Below are positions 17,351 to 26,294 of a stretch of DNA of 64,000 nucleotides, one piece after another. The stretch's first letter is position 1. The number at the start of each line of letters is the position of its first letter. Below the pieces are notes generated by a model, which was not told the DNA's origin, ran no database searches, and worked only from the letters and a program-made list of their open reading frames with translations. Source of the stretch: Candidatus Babelota bacterium (GTDB taxonomy: Bacteria; Babelota; Babeliae; Babelales; Vermiphilaceae); NCBI GenBank assembly GCA_029262555.1, contig JAJCZE010000011.1:1-64000 (forward strand), read 5' to 3'. Made by a program: the position numbers and the translations under genes.

Positions 17351-18086
17351 TGATGCTTGATAACTAATTTTTATCAAACATCATTAAATATATAAGCTAC
17401 TGCAGTTTCTCTTTCTACAACGCTTCATATAATCTTTCATTCTCAACTTCGCCCCTCCGCTCAGCCGTCGCCAAGGCTATGGCGGGCAGGCTGGGGAACG
17501 CAAATGTATTACATTATTTTAGCTGATTGATTGCTCTACCGATTGGTTTTTATATTTAGCTGTCAACGTTGCCCCTTGCGGGGTGCACGAAGATATTACT
17601 TGCCTAATATCTTCGATACAAGGGCAAATAAGAGAAGCATCTCTTATTGATCTCTCTACGCTTGAAACGCTGAACCCATTCGCCTACTGCGACAATCAGT
17701 CACTCATTTTTTCTTCTGTAAGATCGGCTCAGAGAGCTGTCAAGCTAGATCAGAATCGCACTATTTATAACGTCAGTCTTGAATGTTTTTTAATAAAGCG
17801 AATCAGATCTAGCTTGTCGGATATATGATCCGCAGTTGCAACGTAGAAGAGTAACTTACTCCAAGTAAGAGTAGGAGAATGGTATCCGCCTCAAGCGTAG
17901 AGAGATACATAAGAGATGCTTCTCTTATGTGCCCTTGTATTAAATGTATTGGGCAAGCAATACATTTGCGTTCCCCGCGGAGGGGCGAAGTTGAGAATGA
18001 AAGATTATATGAAGCGTTGTAGAAAGAGAAACTGCAGTAGCTTGTATATTATATGATGTTTGATAAAAATTAATTATCAAACATCA
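17351..18086. repeat. 736-bp nested inverted-repeat element
   Basis: Left 17394-17460 and right 17977-18044 are inverted copies matching at 67 of 68 positions. Further paired blocks lie inside (17633-17670 with 17902-17940; 17741-17760 with 17800-17816), so almost the whole element can fold into one long branched hairpin. Each end is itself a hairpin (17351-17383 and 18055-18086). The left arm has extra DNA, including a REP-like palindrome at about 17459-17495 and about 85 bp near 17510-17580. Two small internal hairpins occupy equivalent places but differ in sequence while staying self-complementary. No protein gene inside is credible. A MITE-like element or structured RNA is possible. Confidence 0.85.
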
Positions 18087-18134
18087 TGCAAAGTTTCTTG
18101 GATTATCCCCAAAAAGCCTATAGTATAAAGCATT

Positions 18135-18785
18135 ATGCACAAACTCATAACTCACCTCAAGCACCTCATACTCCCCACCTTCTGCGCATACTGCAAAATC
18201 TTTTATCAAGATGATACGCAGGTATTATGTAGTGAATGCAAGGCTGCAATTCGGCCGGTAGTATCCCATCAGTTGCAAATTACCAAAACAAAATCAATTA
18301 CTGTGCATGCAGTCGGGGCATATGATCAGCCGTTGGTATCATTGCTATTGGCAAAACGGAGTGGCAAACGGACAGTTGCGCATCAATTAGGAAAACTCGC
18401 CTGGCAGCAAACAGCAGTGCGGCATCTGGAGTTTGATTGCGTTGTGCCAATTCCCTTGCATTGGACGCGTTATGCATGGCGCGGATATAATCAAGCGGAT
18501 GAAATTGCGCGCGTAATTGCACATAATTCAGGTATGCCAATGGTGCATCTTTTAAGGCGTATTAAACGGACTCCATTTCAATCCCATTTTACGGGCGATG
18601 CGCGTGAGCAGAATGTGATGGGTGCATTTGCACTGAAAGAAAAAACTTCTTTGTATAAAGATAAGCATCTGTTGCTGGTTGATGATGTTATGACCAGTGG
18701 CGCTACATTAAAGCAGGCGGCACGAGAGCTGTATCGATTACAACCGGCAAGTATTACGGCGATAGTTATTTCGCGCGTTGCATAA
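18135..18785 (+). CDS. comF: ComF-family phosphoribosyltransferase-like protein
   Basis: 216 aa. An N-terminal zinc-ribbon-like part has CAYC (about 19) and CSEC (about 34). A type I phosphoribosyltransferase domain follows, with the PRPP loop LLLVDDVMTSGAT (about 174-186) and PIPLHWTRYAWRGYNQAD, a ComF/GntX hallmark. ComF is linked to DNA uptake for transformation in other bacteria; whether it has that role here is unknown. It stands alone between the inverted-repeat element and a convergent gene. Confidence 0.9.
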   Translation: MHKLITHLKHLILPTFCAYCKIFYQDDTQVLCSECKAAIRPVVSHQLQITKTKSITVHAVGAYDQPLVSLLLAKRSGKRTVAHQLGKLAWQQTAVRHLEFDCVVPIPLHWTRYAWRGYNQADEIARVIAHNSGMPMVHLLRRIKRTPFQSHFTGDAREQNVMGAFALKEKTSLYKDKHLLLVDDVMTSGATLKQAARELYRLQPASITAIVISRVA

Positions 18786-18818
18786 AAAAAGGCCCAGCAT
18801 GCAGCTGAGCCTTTTTTT
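18784..18818. terminator. Bidirectional terminator between comF and the 18836 gene
   Basis: A-rich then GGCCCAGC, a 5-nt loop, GCTGAGCC and seven T; one mismatch in the stem. A-run and T-run on both sides allow use on both strands. A close copy lies at 20211-20238. Confidence 0.8.
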
Positions 18819-18835
18819 AGATATTTCTGTCTTAT

Positions 18836-20170
18836 TTACACAATATCATTACGATCATCTCTTGGATCATACACAGGGGGTTTTGGAGCGCTTGCTGCAC
18901 TTGCGCCAGCGCCAAGTTGCGTGCTATGCGCAGCGGCTTCTTGCTCTATGTATGCAGATAGTTTTTCAACGGCTCTTTCAATACCATATTGATCTATGAG
19001 CGCGCTTGTTTCATCGCCCTCTCTTTTTTCAGCAATTTTTGTTTCTAATGCGAGTAACGCATCAAGCAGTGCTTTTACTGAGTGTGGATTGAGGGGCACT
19101 CGTTTAACTCGTAATGTTTTAATTAATTGTTGTGCTTGTGCAATGATAGCGGCAGGATCAACAGCTTCATCACCTTCAGTAGCAAGGCCAAGGTCGGCTG
19201 TTATTTTTTGCATGATTGCATCAAGAGAGGCGGTGTTTGCTGCTTTTCCTACGCTGCTCCTTTTCAGTTGAGCTGCACGATCAAGAGTATAGTTCACACC
19301 CCATTGATTACTTAATGCAGTATCATGTGCTTGCACGGCTTGTGTGGCGAAAAGCGCTGTTGCTGCAATGTGTCTTTTATATGCACGGGCGGATTGTTCT
19401 GCACTTCTAGAGGCTCCATCGCCTACAATAAGAGTATGATAGATTGCAAGTGATTTTAATTGGTTTAACTGGTCAATCATTGATTTCATTTGATTGAGTG
19501 CTGCAAGGCGTGCTGCAATATCAGATTGGTCTTTTTGTGCGGCAATGTGAGCAGTTAATGTTTGGGCAGTAGCAAGCAGTGCAGTATCAAGTTTTTGACT
19601 TACACTTGCTTGGTAGGCCACATCGAGTGGGGTTTGCGCATCCATTTGAGCTTGAAAGTGAGCGATAAACCCCTCCGGAGTAGTAATGCTTCCACCAAAC
19701 ATTCCTGTGGAATACTCTACTTGATCAACGCTTGCTGGAAGCACCTCTTCTATATCAGAAACATCTGATGTGTAGCCACTCTCATCATCAGATTCATCGG
19801 AGTCATCATCTGAATCAGATGATGTATCATCAGGCACCGGAGGTGCAGGACGTGCAGGAGCAGTTTTGGTTATAGGTCGTGGCGCGGTGCCACGTGAGCG
19901 TGCCGGAGAAGGTGCAGGAGCAAACGCTCCATCAGAGAGTTGTGGTGCATGCGCACTAGGCGAATCATCATCTGAATCGGAAGAATCTGCAATGGCAGCT
20001 CGTCGTGCAGTTACGCCTCTTGCAATACGTTTGGCTTTTTTTCTTTGGGCAATAGTTGCCATGAGCTCCGCAAGCACATCTCCACTTCCGTTGCCAGGTC
20101 CCATCATACTCAGCACGTCAGAGTTGATGCAGAGGAGCGCGATAAGTGCATAAAAAATTTTAGTATTCAT
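18836..20170 (-). CDS. Secreted Ala/Gln-rich protein with acidic linkers
   Basis: 444 aa, not recognised. Signal peptide at the N-terminus (MNTKIFYALIALLCINSDVL). Residues about 30-52 (DVLAELMATIAQRKKAKRIA) resemble an actin-binding WH2 helix plus basic segment, but this is weak. A Pro/Ala-rich part (ARPAPPVPDD) and Ser-Asp-rich acidic stretches follow to about 145, then a long Ala/Gln/Leu helical region (about 160-425). GGAGACATTTT precedes the start. It is the last of three consecutive minus-strand genes for secreted Ala-rich proteins (22100, 20264, 18836). Confidence 0.75.
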   Translation of the reverse strand: MNTKIFYALIALLCINSDVLSMMGPGNGSGDVLAELMATIAQRKKAKRIARGVTARRAAIADSSDSDDDSPSAHAPQLSDGAFAPAPSPARSRGTAPRPITKTAPARPAPPVPDDTSSDSDDDSDESDDESGYTSDVSDIEEVLPASVDQVEYSTGMFGGSITTPEGFIAHFQAQMDAQTPLDVAYQASVSQKLDTALLATAQTLTAHIAAQKDQSDIAARLAALNQMKSMIDQLNQLKSLAIYHTLIVGDGASRSAEQSARAYKRHIAATALFATQAVQAHDTALSNQWGVNYTLDRAAQLKRSSVGKAANTASLDAIMQKITADLGLATEGDEAVDPAAIIAQAQQLIKTLRVKRVPLNPHSVKALLDALLALETKIAEKREGDETSALIDQYGIERAVEKLSAYIEQEAAAHSTQLGAGASAASAPKPPVYDPRDDRNDIV

Positions 20171-20210
20171 AAAATGTCTCCTGGTAGATTTTTTGTGTCA
20201 TATGAGTATA

Positions 20211-20238
20211 AAAAGGGCCCAGCACGCAGCTGAGCCCT
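20211..20238 (-). terminator. Rho-independent terminator after the 20264 gene
   Basis: On the minus strand GGGCTCAGC, a 5-nt loop, GCTGGGCCC, then TTTTTATA, about 25 nt after the stop. Near-copy of the hairpin at 18784-18818. Confidence 0.75.
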
Positions 20239-20263
20239 GATATTTACAAGTAAGTTGCAAAAA

Positions 20264-21979
20264 TTATGACCAGTCATCTTCGCCGAGTAGTACGCCTAGT
20301 CTGCCTGTAAGTTCTGTAGCTCGTGCATCAAACGCATCGGCATCTTGTGCAAGTGTATCTGCAGCATCTTTGCTTTTTTGAGCTTGAGCAACTGCAGCTG
20401 CTTCATTAGCTTCTTTACATGCAGTTATTGCCTCTTTTAATTCAAATAATGTTCCAAGATCAACGGGTATTGCCTTTTCTTGCACTGCGGCAATAAATAG
20501 CGCAGCGTCATTTAAGTTAGCAGTTCCTGACTGTAAACCAGCTGCAAGTTCTTGGCTTATTTGAATTGCTTGCGCTATATTAGCACCTTTTGAAGGTCCC
20601 GTTTGGTACGCATCAGCTTTAATTTGTCCACATTGAGCAATGCGAGCACGAAGAGTCCATTGGCCCAAACGATCTGCAACATCACTTGCAGTATGAGCGC
20701 CTCTCAATTCTTGAAGCTGTGCTTGCTGTGCTTCTTCTAATTCAGCACGTTGTGCTTGTTGAGCTTTATCTAATTCTGCAATTGCAGTATCATTTTCTGC
20801 AACCCATTTAAGTACCATTTGTTGTGATTGTGCGCTTACTGAAAGATCTTGTTTTCGAGCAAGATCAAGAAGCTTCATGAGCGTCCATGAAAGTTTTTTA
20901 TTCATAGCGCAAATAGCTTCTCTTGTAGGGATGTCTGCCTCGGGTGCACGTTGAGCGTGGTTTGTTTTAAAGCGCGCAGCAAGTCTTGCAATCGCTTGGT
21001 CTACATAGTGTGCATAAGCATTTACTTCAGCATCAGGAACTGTGTCGCCAGAGAGTAAACCAATCAGAACTGTTGGATCACTTGGATTTGTAAGCGCTTT
21101 CCAGGTTGCTGAGTGCGTTGTTTGCATTACTGCTGGACGACGACTTGCAGTTGTGTCTTCAAATCCGTCGAACTGTTCATCGTATGAAGGTGTTTGAGCT
21201 TGCTGTGCGATCTCAGTTAAGACATGAGCAAATAATCTTTTAGCTCTTTGTTCTTTAGTAAGCATGGCTTGTTCAGATACTTTAGCAGTTACTTTTTTTG
21301 CTGCTGATCGAACAGCAGCTTTGGCTGCGAGCTGTGTGTTCATTTGTGCTGCTGCATCTGCAACAGAACCAACAACATCTTGTACGCCGTCAATTTTTTG
21401 CCATTCTACAAATTTTTCAGCTGTTGCTTCTTGTTCGGCTTTGAGCGCTGCAGCTGCTGCATCTTTTTCAGCTTGTGCTTGAGCTGCCTCTTGTGCTGCA
21501 ACTTCTTGTGCCGTTGGTTCAGCTTGAGCGCCAGCGCCAGCTCCACCAAATATACCATCAAGGAGGTTCCATCCTGTATTGTCATCGCCCTCAGCGTGTG
21601 CAGCAAGTGCTGCATCTGCTGCTGCTGTAGCTTCTGCTACTGCCGCTTCTGCTTGCTCTTGAGCTGCTGCTTGATCTGCTGCGTCTGCTTCTTGCTGTGA
21701 TCTGAGGTGTGGTCCGAATGTAGCTTCAAAGCATTTATCAGCCGCTCCAGCGCCTTCAACTTCAGCAATGATTGAAGCAACGTCCTCTTTTTGTTGTTGA
21801 AATTGAGCTTTTTCTAATTGAGTTTGTGTTGCGCTTGCTTCCGCTAATGCTCTTCGAGCAGCGCGGCGTTGGCCTCTCGTTAGTTTTTTGTGTGGTGGTT
21901 TTCCATTACCCAGAACGGCTAATGATGTAGATCCTTGAAGCAATAGTGCGAGTGCGAGAAGCAATGTTCCTCTCTTCAT
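20264..21979 (-). CDS. Secreted Ala/Gln-rich helical protein
   Basis: 571 aa, not recognised. Signal peptide (MKRGTLLLALALLLQGSTSL), then a basic KKLTRGQRRAARRALAEA stretch, a long Ala/Gln/Glu-rich segment (about 50-250) likely to be helical or coiled-coil, and further helical sequence to the C-terminus with Ala/Gln-rich blocks (about 405-430 and 525-550). AAGGAGATAATTTT precedes the ATG. Composition is like the neighbours at 18836 and 22100 but clear sequence similarity was not seen by eye. Extracytoplasmic; function unknown. Confidence 0.78.
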   Translation of the reverse strand: MKRGTLLLALALLLQGSTSLAVLGNGKPPHKKLTRGQRRAARRALAEASATQTQLEKAQFQQQKEDVASIIAEVEGAGAADKCFEATFGPHLRSQQEADAADQAAAQEQAEAAVAEATAAADAALAAHAEGDDNTGWNLLDGIFGGAGAGAQAEPTAQEVAAQEAAQAQAEKDAAAAALKAEQEATAEKFVEWQKIDGVQDVVGSVADAAAQMNTQLAAKAAVRSAAKKVTAKVSEQAMLTKEQRAKRLFAHVLTEIAQQAQTPSYDEQFDGFEDTTASRRPAVMQTTHSATWKALTNPSDPTVLIGLLSGDTVPDAEVNAYAHYVDQAIARLAARFKTNHAQRAPEADIPTREAICAMNKKLSWTLMKLLDLARKQDLSVSAQSQQMVLKWVAENDTAIAELDKAQQAQRAELEEAQQAQLQELRGAHTASDVADRLGQWTLRARIAQCGQIKADAYQTGPSKGANIAQAIQISQELAAGLQSGTANLNDAALFIAAVQEKAIPVDLGTLFELKEAITACKEANEAAAVAQAQKSKDAADTLAQDADAFDARATELTGRLGVLLGEDDWS

Positions 21980-22099
21980 AAAATTATCTCCTTAAAGATA
22001 TTAGATTTATTGAACATACTCTTTCTACCTATAGTACAATTGCTCGATCATGAAAAGAATTTCCAAAAAATGCTTGTATTCTCCTTCATGGTTAACCGT

Positions 22100-22774
22100 T
22101 TATTCTTCTTGTTGCTTTTGGTGTGTTTGTATTTGATGTGCGGTCTTATCGCGCGCAACGGTAATCGCTGCCTTCAGTGCTGCGGTGACAGTTGGGGCAA
22201 GTGTTGCTTGCTCATTAACTGTTAGTAATTGTTGAGCAGCTTGAATTTGGATCATAATATCGGGAATCTTTTCTCCGCGATTGAATTTTTGCAAATCCTT
22301 TAAGAGTAAGCATCCCAGCATCATTGCTGCTGTTTGGCGTTCACAGGTTCGTTTTAAAGCGTCCTGATCTAATGGTTTTTCTCGTGCCAACATAGTAGTA
22401 AACGTGTCATATGTTGCCTCTGTTGTTTTGCGCTCTGCAAGACTTCCTACTCCGGCGATGTCTGGTTGGAGTGCTCCCGATTGCTTTGCGAGCCATCGTG
22501 ATAGTGCTCCGGTAAGTGAACGTGCAGTTGGATCTGCTGACATTCCAAGAATATGGGCATAACTTTCCATGCCAGAGATATCTACATGACTTGCATAGGG
22601 ATCGCTCAGAGCAGCCTCCATGGATCTCATATCATCTTGATCATCTGGGAGCCCAGAACTTGCACTTCCAGAATCTGTTTCAGACGCGGCAGCTGCACCA
22701 GTGCTTGTAGGATCGGCGGCGTGCATATAAAAGGGAAGCTGTAATAGTAGGATGAAGAGTGCAAATTTGTTCAT
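22100..22774 (-). CDS. Secreted Ala/Thr-rich protein, unknown
   Basis: 224 aa from the ATG at 22774 (MNKFALFILLLQLPFYMHAA, signal peptide), with GAGG upstream; an extended reading to 22816 lacks a signal. After a Ser/Ala/Asp linker come mostly helical segments, ending in a Gln/Lys tail. Not recognised. First of three tandem genes for secreted Ala-rich proteins. A perfect TATAAT occurs about 65 bp upstream of the start on the minus strand, but no good -35 was found with it. Confidence 0.72.
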   Translation of the reverse strand: MNKFALFILLLQLPFYMHAADPTSTGAAAASETDSGSASSGLPDDQDDMRSMEAALSDPYASHVDISGMESYAHILGMSADPTARSLTGALSRWLAKQSGALQPDIAGVGSLAERKTTEATYDTFTTMLAREKPLDQDALKRTCERQTAAMMLGCLLLKDLQKFNRGEKIPDIMIQIQAAQQLLTVNEQATLAPTVTAALKAAITVARDKTAHQIQTHQKQQEE

Positions 22775-22967
22775 TAAATACCTCGTGTAGTTTTTTAAGT
22801 GCATTATGCCGGACATCCTACGAACAGATTATAAAAAAGGCAAGTTTCAAAATGGCTTGTATACGTAGATGTGATATTTGTAAATTTTTCAGTTTTTGCT
22901 ACGATAACCCTCATTCATAGTTGAAAAAGATGTCATAACCATTTCACATATTTCAAGAGGATGCACA

Positions 22968-24050
22968 ATGAAAGCAAAAAAACGTGTTTCTCACGGTATT
23001 ACTGCCTTAATGATTGGATCAATCGTATTGCTTCCAAGTTGTGGGTTGATCGATTGGGTTAAAGAGAAGTTTGGTGGCGATTCAAAGGCGCCGACTTCAC
23101 AAACAGAAAGCATGAATGTAGCAGTTGCATCAGTGAATGATGGATCGGCAGTATTGGCAACTATTGAGGGTGCACCATTAATTACGAAAAACATGCTTGA
23201 AGTAGAAAAGAAAAAGTTGATTGAAGCAAATCCTCAAATGGAAGCAATGCTTGCATTAATGGATGAAAGCCAGTTGAATCGTAATCTTGTAGACGGCATG
23301 GCGAGCAGAGAAATCATTCGCAAATACGTGAAAGATAAAAACATTCAAGAATCTGAGAAATATCAAAAAGATCTTCAAATGGCACTTGATCAAGTGCGCG
23401 ATCTTCTAAACACTCGCTTCTTTATGGAAGATTTCCAAGCGGGAGTAACTGAAGATGAAGTGGCACAATTCTATAAAGAAAACAAAGATTCAATTCCAAA
23501 CCTTATGCTCTCTCGTGGCGGTGTAGAGTCTGTAGGGATTTCATTTGAAAACGATGCTGCTGCAAAAGCGTTTATGGAAAAAGTGCGTGCAGCGAAAAAC
23601 AATATTGCTGCTGCGGCAAAAGCTGCGAATCTAGGCGATAAGCTTAAAGATTTCAACTTAGTGAATTCTGAAAGCCTTGGCATTGAGCCGGAACTTCGTG
23701 ATAAAATTGTAGCAATCAAAAAGACTCCATCATTGCAAACGTTTAAAGCGGGTGATGAAGTATGGGTAGTTGCTGCAAAACGTATCGAGGAGCCTACATA
23801 TCGCGATCTTGATTCTGTAAAAGCAGAAATCAAACAACTTCTTGAAAAAGATAAAACTATGAAAGTAGTTGAGCAGGAAGTGGCTCGCTTGAAAGGTGAA
23901 TATGATGTGAAGCTTGTTGAAGAAGAGTTTGCAGCTCCTGTTGATAATGCTCGCGCAGTGCAAGCAGCAGTAGAAGCGCAAGTGCAAGAGCAAGCGGTAG
24001 CTCAAGCTGAGCAAAAAGCTGAAGCTCCACAAAAAACTGCAGTTGCATAA
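22968..24050 (+). CDS. PrsA/SurA-like lipoprotein (foldase-type)
   Basis: 360 aa. Lipobox LLPSC at about residues 21-25 marks a lipoprotein. The layout follows SurA_N/PrsA-type chaperones: an N-terminal helical part (NMLEVEKKKLIEANPQMEAM, LVDGMASREIIRKYVKDKNI), an expected parvulin position (about 185-275) without clear catalytic residues, then a C-terminal helix and an Ala/Gln/Glu-rich tail. It probably helps fold or carry exported proteins in the periplasm, useful given the many secreted proteins here. AAGAGGATGCACA precedes the ATG. Terminator at 24071-24104. Confidence 0.78.
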   Translation: MKAKKRVSHGITALMIGSIVLLPSCGLIDWVKEKFGGDSKAPTSQTESMNVAVASVNDGSAVLATIEGAPLITKNMLEVEKKKLIEANPQMEAMLALMDESQLNRNLVDGMASREIIRKYVKDKNIQESEKYQKDLQMALDQVRDLLNTRFFMEDFQAGVTEDEVAQFYKENKDSIPNLMLSRGGVESVGISFENDAAAKAFMEKVRAAKNNIAAAAKAANLGDKLKDFNLVNSESLGIEPELRDKIVAIKKTPSLQTFKAGDEVWVVAAKRIEEPTYRDLDSVKAEIKQLLEKDKTMKVVEQEVARLKGEYDVKLVEEEFAAPVDNARAVQAAVEAQVQEQAVAQAEQKAEAPQKTAVA

Positions 24051-24070
24051 ACGTATCGATCAGTAATCTG

Positions 24071-24104
24071 AAATGGGGAACCGTAATTGGTTCCCCATTT
24101 TTTT
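24071..24104 (+). terminator. Rho-independent terminator of the 22968 gene
   Basis: A perfect 12-bp stem, AAATGGGGAACC with GGTTCCCCATTT, 6-nt loop, ending in a T run. 20 nt past the stop. Confidence 0.93.
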
Positions 24105-24167
24105 GTTCTTGTGCTATGCTTGGCATCAGAAAATAAGGCGCTTTATTTTAAGATAAAATTGTTTCCA

Positions 24168-24330
24168 TTCCGTTCGCCCTGATACTTCGATAAACTCAGC
24201 AGTAAACGCTGCGCTCAGAACTCTCACCGTTCGCCCTGAGCTTGTCGAAGGGTCTCGAACGGTTGAATGTAGAATTATTTTGAAAAGTTTTTATGATTTT
24301 TTAACCCTTCGACAAGCTCAGGGCGAACGG
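24168..24330. repeat. REP-like repeat cluster B
   Basis: The 24051-24372 gap holds the terminator and this cluster. 24227-24252 and 24305-24330 are 26-bp perfect inverted arms (core CGCCCTGAGCTTGTCGAAGG) with a 52-nt loop. A partial extra copy starts at 24168. It is the same family as 1-221, with CGCCC in place of CGTCC. Confidence 0.8.
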
Positions 24331-24372
24331 AGAGGGGTTGATCTAAGACACAAGGTTTGTCCGGGAGTCGCA

Positions 24373-25278
24373 ATGAAAAAATATATATTCCTTTCTTTAG
24401 TACTGGTAGGCATCGCACACGCTCAAGATGAGCAAGTAGTGCCGCCAAATGCGTTTTTAATTGATTCTATTCAGGCAGTAGTTTTTGGTCCAAAGGAGCC
24501 AGAGATTGTTACTTATTCTGATGTAATGCGGCCGAGTCTTTCTGGTCAGCAAAGAAGTCTCGATGAGTTAATTTTTGAGCGATTGGTATTTGGTGATGCG
24601 CAGAAATTTCAAATTATGACTGACGATGACGCGGTGGATAAATACTTAGCAATGATTCAAAAGCAAAATAATCTCACGCTCGATGAACTGAAAAATGTAT
24701 TTGCCTCTGCTGGGTATTCATATGAAGAAGGGCGTCAGCAATTTAGACTCCTTCAAACGGTAAATTCTATGCTTGATTTTAAAGTGCGTGCGCAAGTGGT
24801 GGTACCGCGTGCAATGGTTGAGCAGTATCATATTGATAACCCAGAAGTTACTGATGCCAAAGTAAAAGTGCAGCGCGGCTTTATTCCGTACGTAGAAGAT
24901 AAATTAGAGCAGCAAAAAAAGGCGCTTGATTATATGGCACGTACTGGCAAAGAGGTAAAAGATATTCAGTGGGATCAGCCGTTTACCCTAGAAGAATCTG
25001 AAGTAGCACGAGATAAAAAATTCTTATTTGAGCTTTCTGAAGGTGCTATTTCTCCAGCCCAAGATATGGGAATCGGTTTTGAGGTATTTCGCGCATTAGA
25101 GGTCCAGCCACGAAAAGAAGCTACCCTTGAAGAGCGATATAAGGATATTGCCGATATTTTGCGTAAGCCAATGTATGATGAATTGCTTGCTAACTATAAA
25201 AAAAGCTTAATGGACTCTGCTTCTATCTTGTATCTTAAGCCGGTTACGCGAGTTGGCGTGGCGGTAGATGAGGTATAA
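24373..25278 (+). CDS. SurA-like periplasmic chaperone
   Basis: 301 aa from the ATG at 24373 (MKKYIFLSLVLVGIAHAQ, signal peptide), preceded by GGGAG. The frame stays open upstream only because it reads through the REP-like repeat. The mature part follows the SurA N-terminal domain: FLIDSIQAVVFGPKEPEIVT, PSLSGQQRSLDELIFERLVF and DDDAVDKYLAMIQKQNNLTL, with SLSGQQRSLDELI matching the usual region after the first strand. No clear parvulin domain remains. Probably an outer-membrane-protein chaperone working with the barrel protein at 32407. It is near the PrsA-like lipoprotein at 22968. Confidence 0.8.
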   Translation: MKKYIFLSLVLVGIAHAQDEQVVPPNAFLIDSIQAVVFGPKEPEIVTYSDVMRPSLSGQQRSLDELIFERLVFGDAQKFQIMTDDDAVDKYLAMIQKQNNLTLDELKNVFASAGYSYEEGRQQFRLLQTVNSMLDFKVRAQVVVPRAMVEQYHIDNPEVTDAKVKVQRGFIPYVEDKLEQQKKALDYMARTGKEVKDIQWDQPFTLEESEVARDKKFLFELSEGAISPAQDMGIGFEVFRALEVQPRKEATLEERYKDIADILRKPMYDELLANYKKSLMDSASILYLKPVTRVGVAVDEV

Positions 25279-25388
25279 GGGCTAGTTATCCTTGCGTTTA
25301 TTCAGCTTTTTTTATTGATCCTTGATCCTTTTTATTTTTTTTGCGCATTGTAAGCATATTGACTTGTATATGTTATGAGGTGAGGGAT

Positions 25389-26294
25389 ATGCTGCGTAAA
25401 CTCTTTCTTATTGGATTGGCCTTAATTGGAATAGCGTTTTCAATTTTTATGATTTATTGGGCAGCTCGCACTCCGCCCGAACAGCCACTTTATTTTGCTA
25501 TAGCGCAATCTCCATATACGCATTATCTTGCCGGAGAAGGAATTATAGAAACGTTTAATGAGAACAGTGATTTAAGCGTGCCATTTCCCGATTTAATTTC
25601 TGATGTTTGGGTGTCTCCCGGTCAGAAAGTATGTAAAAAACAACCACTTTTTAAGTTAGATACGCGTCAGTTTGAAGCCGATTTAAAAGCTGCTCTTGCC
25701 CAGGTAGAACGAGCAAAGACAGAGGTTAAGAATCAAGCAGTACAATTTTCTTATTTTGAATCGCTGCGTACAAAAAAAGCTGTCAGTAAGCAGCAGTATA
25801 CCGAAGCCTTTTATGCGAAAATGCTCGCAATAGATCAGCTACGAGTGGCAAAAAAAGAAGCAAGAAGAATAGCAACGCAAATAGAGCGTTCTATTATTCG
25901 TGCGCCTGAAGATGGTGAAATTTTACAGCGAAATATTTTGCCTGGTGAATTTGCAAATGTTAATCCATTTGATCGAAAACATCTTATTTTATTTGGTTCC
26001 AGTTCTCATCTGCAAATGCGTGTTAATATTGCAGAAGAAGATGCATGGAGAGTGATTCCTGGTGCTCCTGCGCGAGCATATGTGCGAGGGAATTCATCGA
26101 TAAGTATTCCATTAACGTTTCAATATATCGAGCCCTATATTGTGCCAAAAGATCAATTAACAGGGTCAGACTTTGAAAAGGTTGACACTCGAGTGTTGCA
26201 AGTGATTTATAGTTTCGATAAAGGTGAAAATCCTATTTATGTTGGGCAACTTATGGATGTATATATGGAAGCAAAGCCAAGTAGGTATTCATGA
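25389..26294 (+). CDS. Membrane-fusion (HlyD/DevB-type) subunit of an ABC exporter
   Basis: 301 aa from the ATG at 25389, with GAGG upstream. One N-terminal membrane segment is followed by a beta-barrel/lipoyl half (VPFPDLISDVWVSPGQKV), a coiled-coil hairpin (about 95-160) and the second lipoyl half (IERSIIRAPEDGEILQRNIL). This is the periplasmic adaptor that links the inner-membrane permease to the outer-membrane tube. First gene of a four-gene operon with NodT/TolC (26291), DevC-like permease (27672) and ATPase (28826); the stop overlaps the next start by 4 nt. Confidence 0.88.
   Translation: MLRKLFLIGLALIGIAFSIFMIYWAARTPPEQPLYFAIAQSPYTHYLAGEGIIETFNENSDLSVPFPDLISDVWVSPGQKVCKKQPLFKLDTRQFEADLKAALAQVERAKTEVKNQAVQFSYFESLRTKKAVSKQQYTEAFYAKMLAIDQLRVAKKEARRIATQIERSIIRAPEDGEILQRNILPGEFANVNPFDRKHLILFGSSSHLQMRVNIAEEDAWRVIPGAPARAYVRGNSSISIPLTFQYIEPYIVPKDQLTGSDFEKVDTRVLQVIYSFDKGENPIYVGQLMDVYMEAKPSRYS

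Noticed and set aside
17583-17828. 81-codon plus-strand reading frame inside the nested palindrome
   Set aside because: No ribosome binding site, no family resemblance, and it lies wholly in inverted-repeat sequence that constrains the bases; treated as chance.
24280-24372. Upstream extension of the SurA-like protein
   Set aside because: The added codons are REP-like repeat; the signal peptide and ribosome binding site fit the ATG at 24373.
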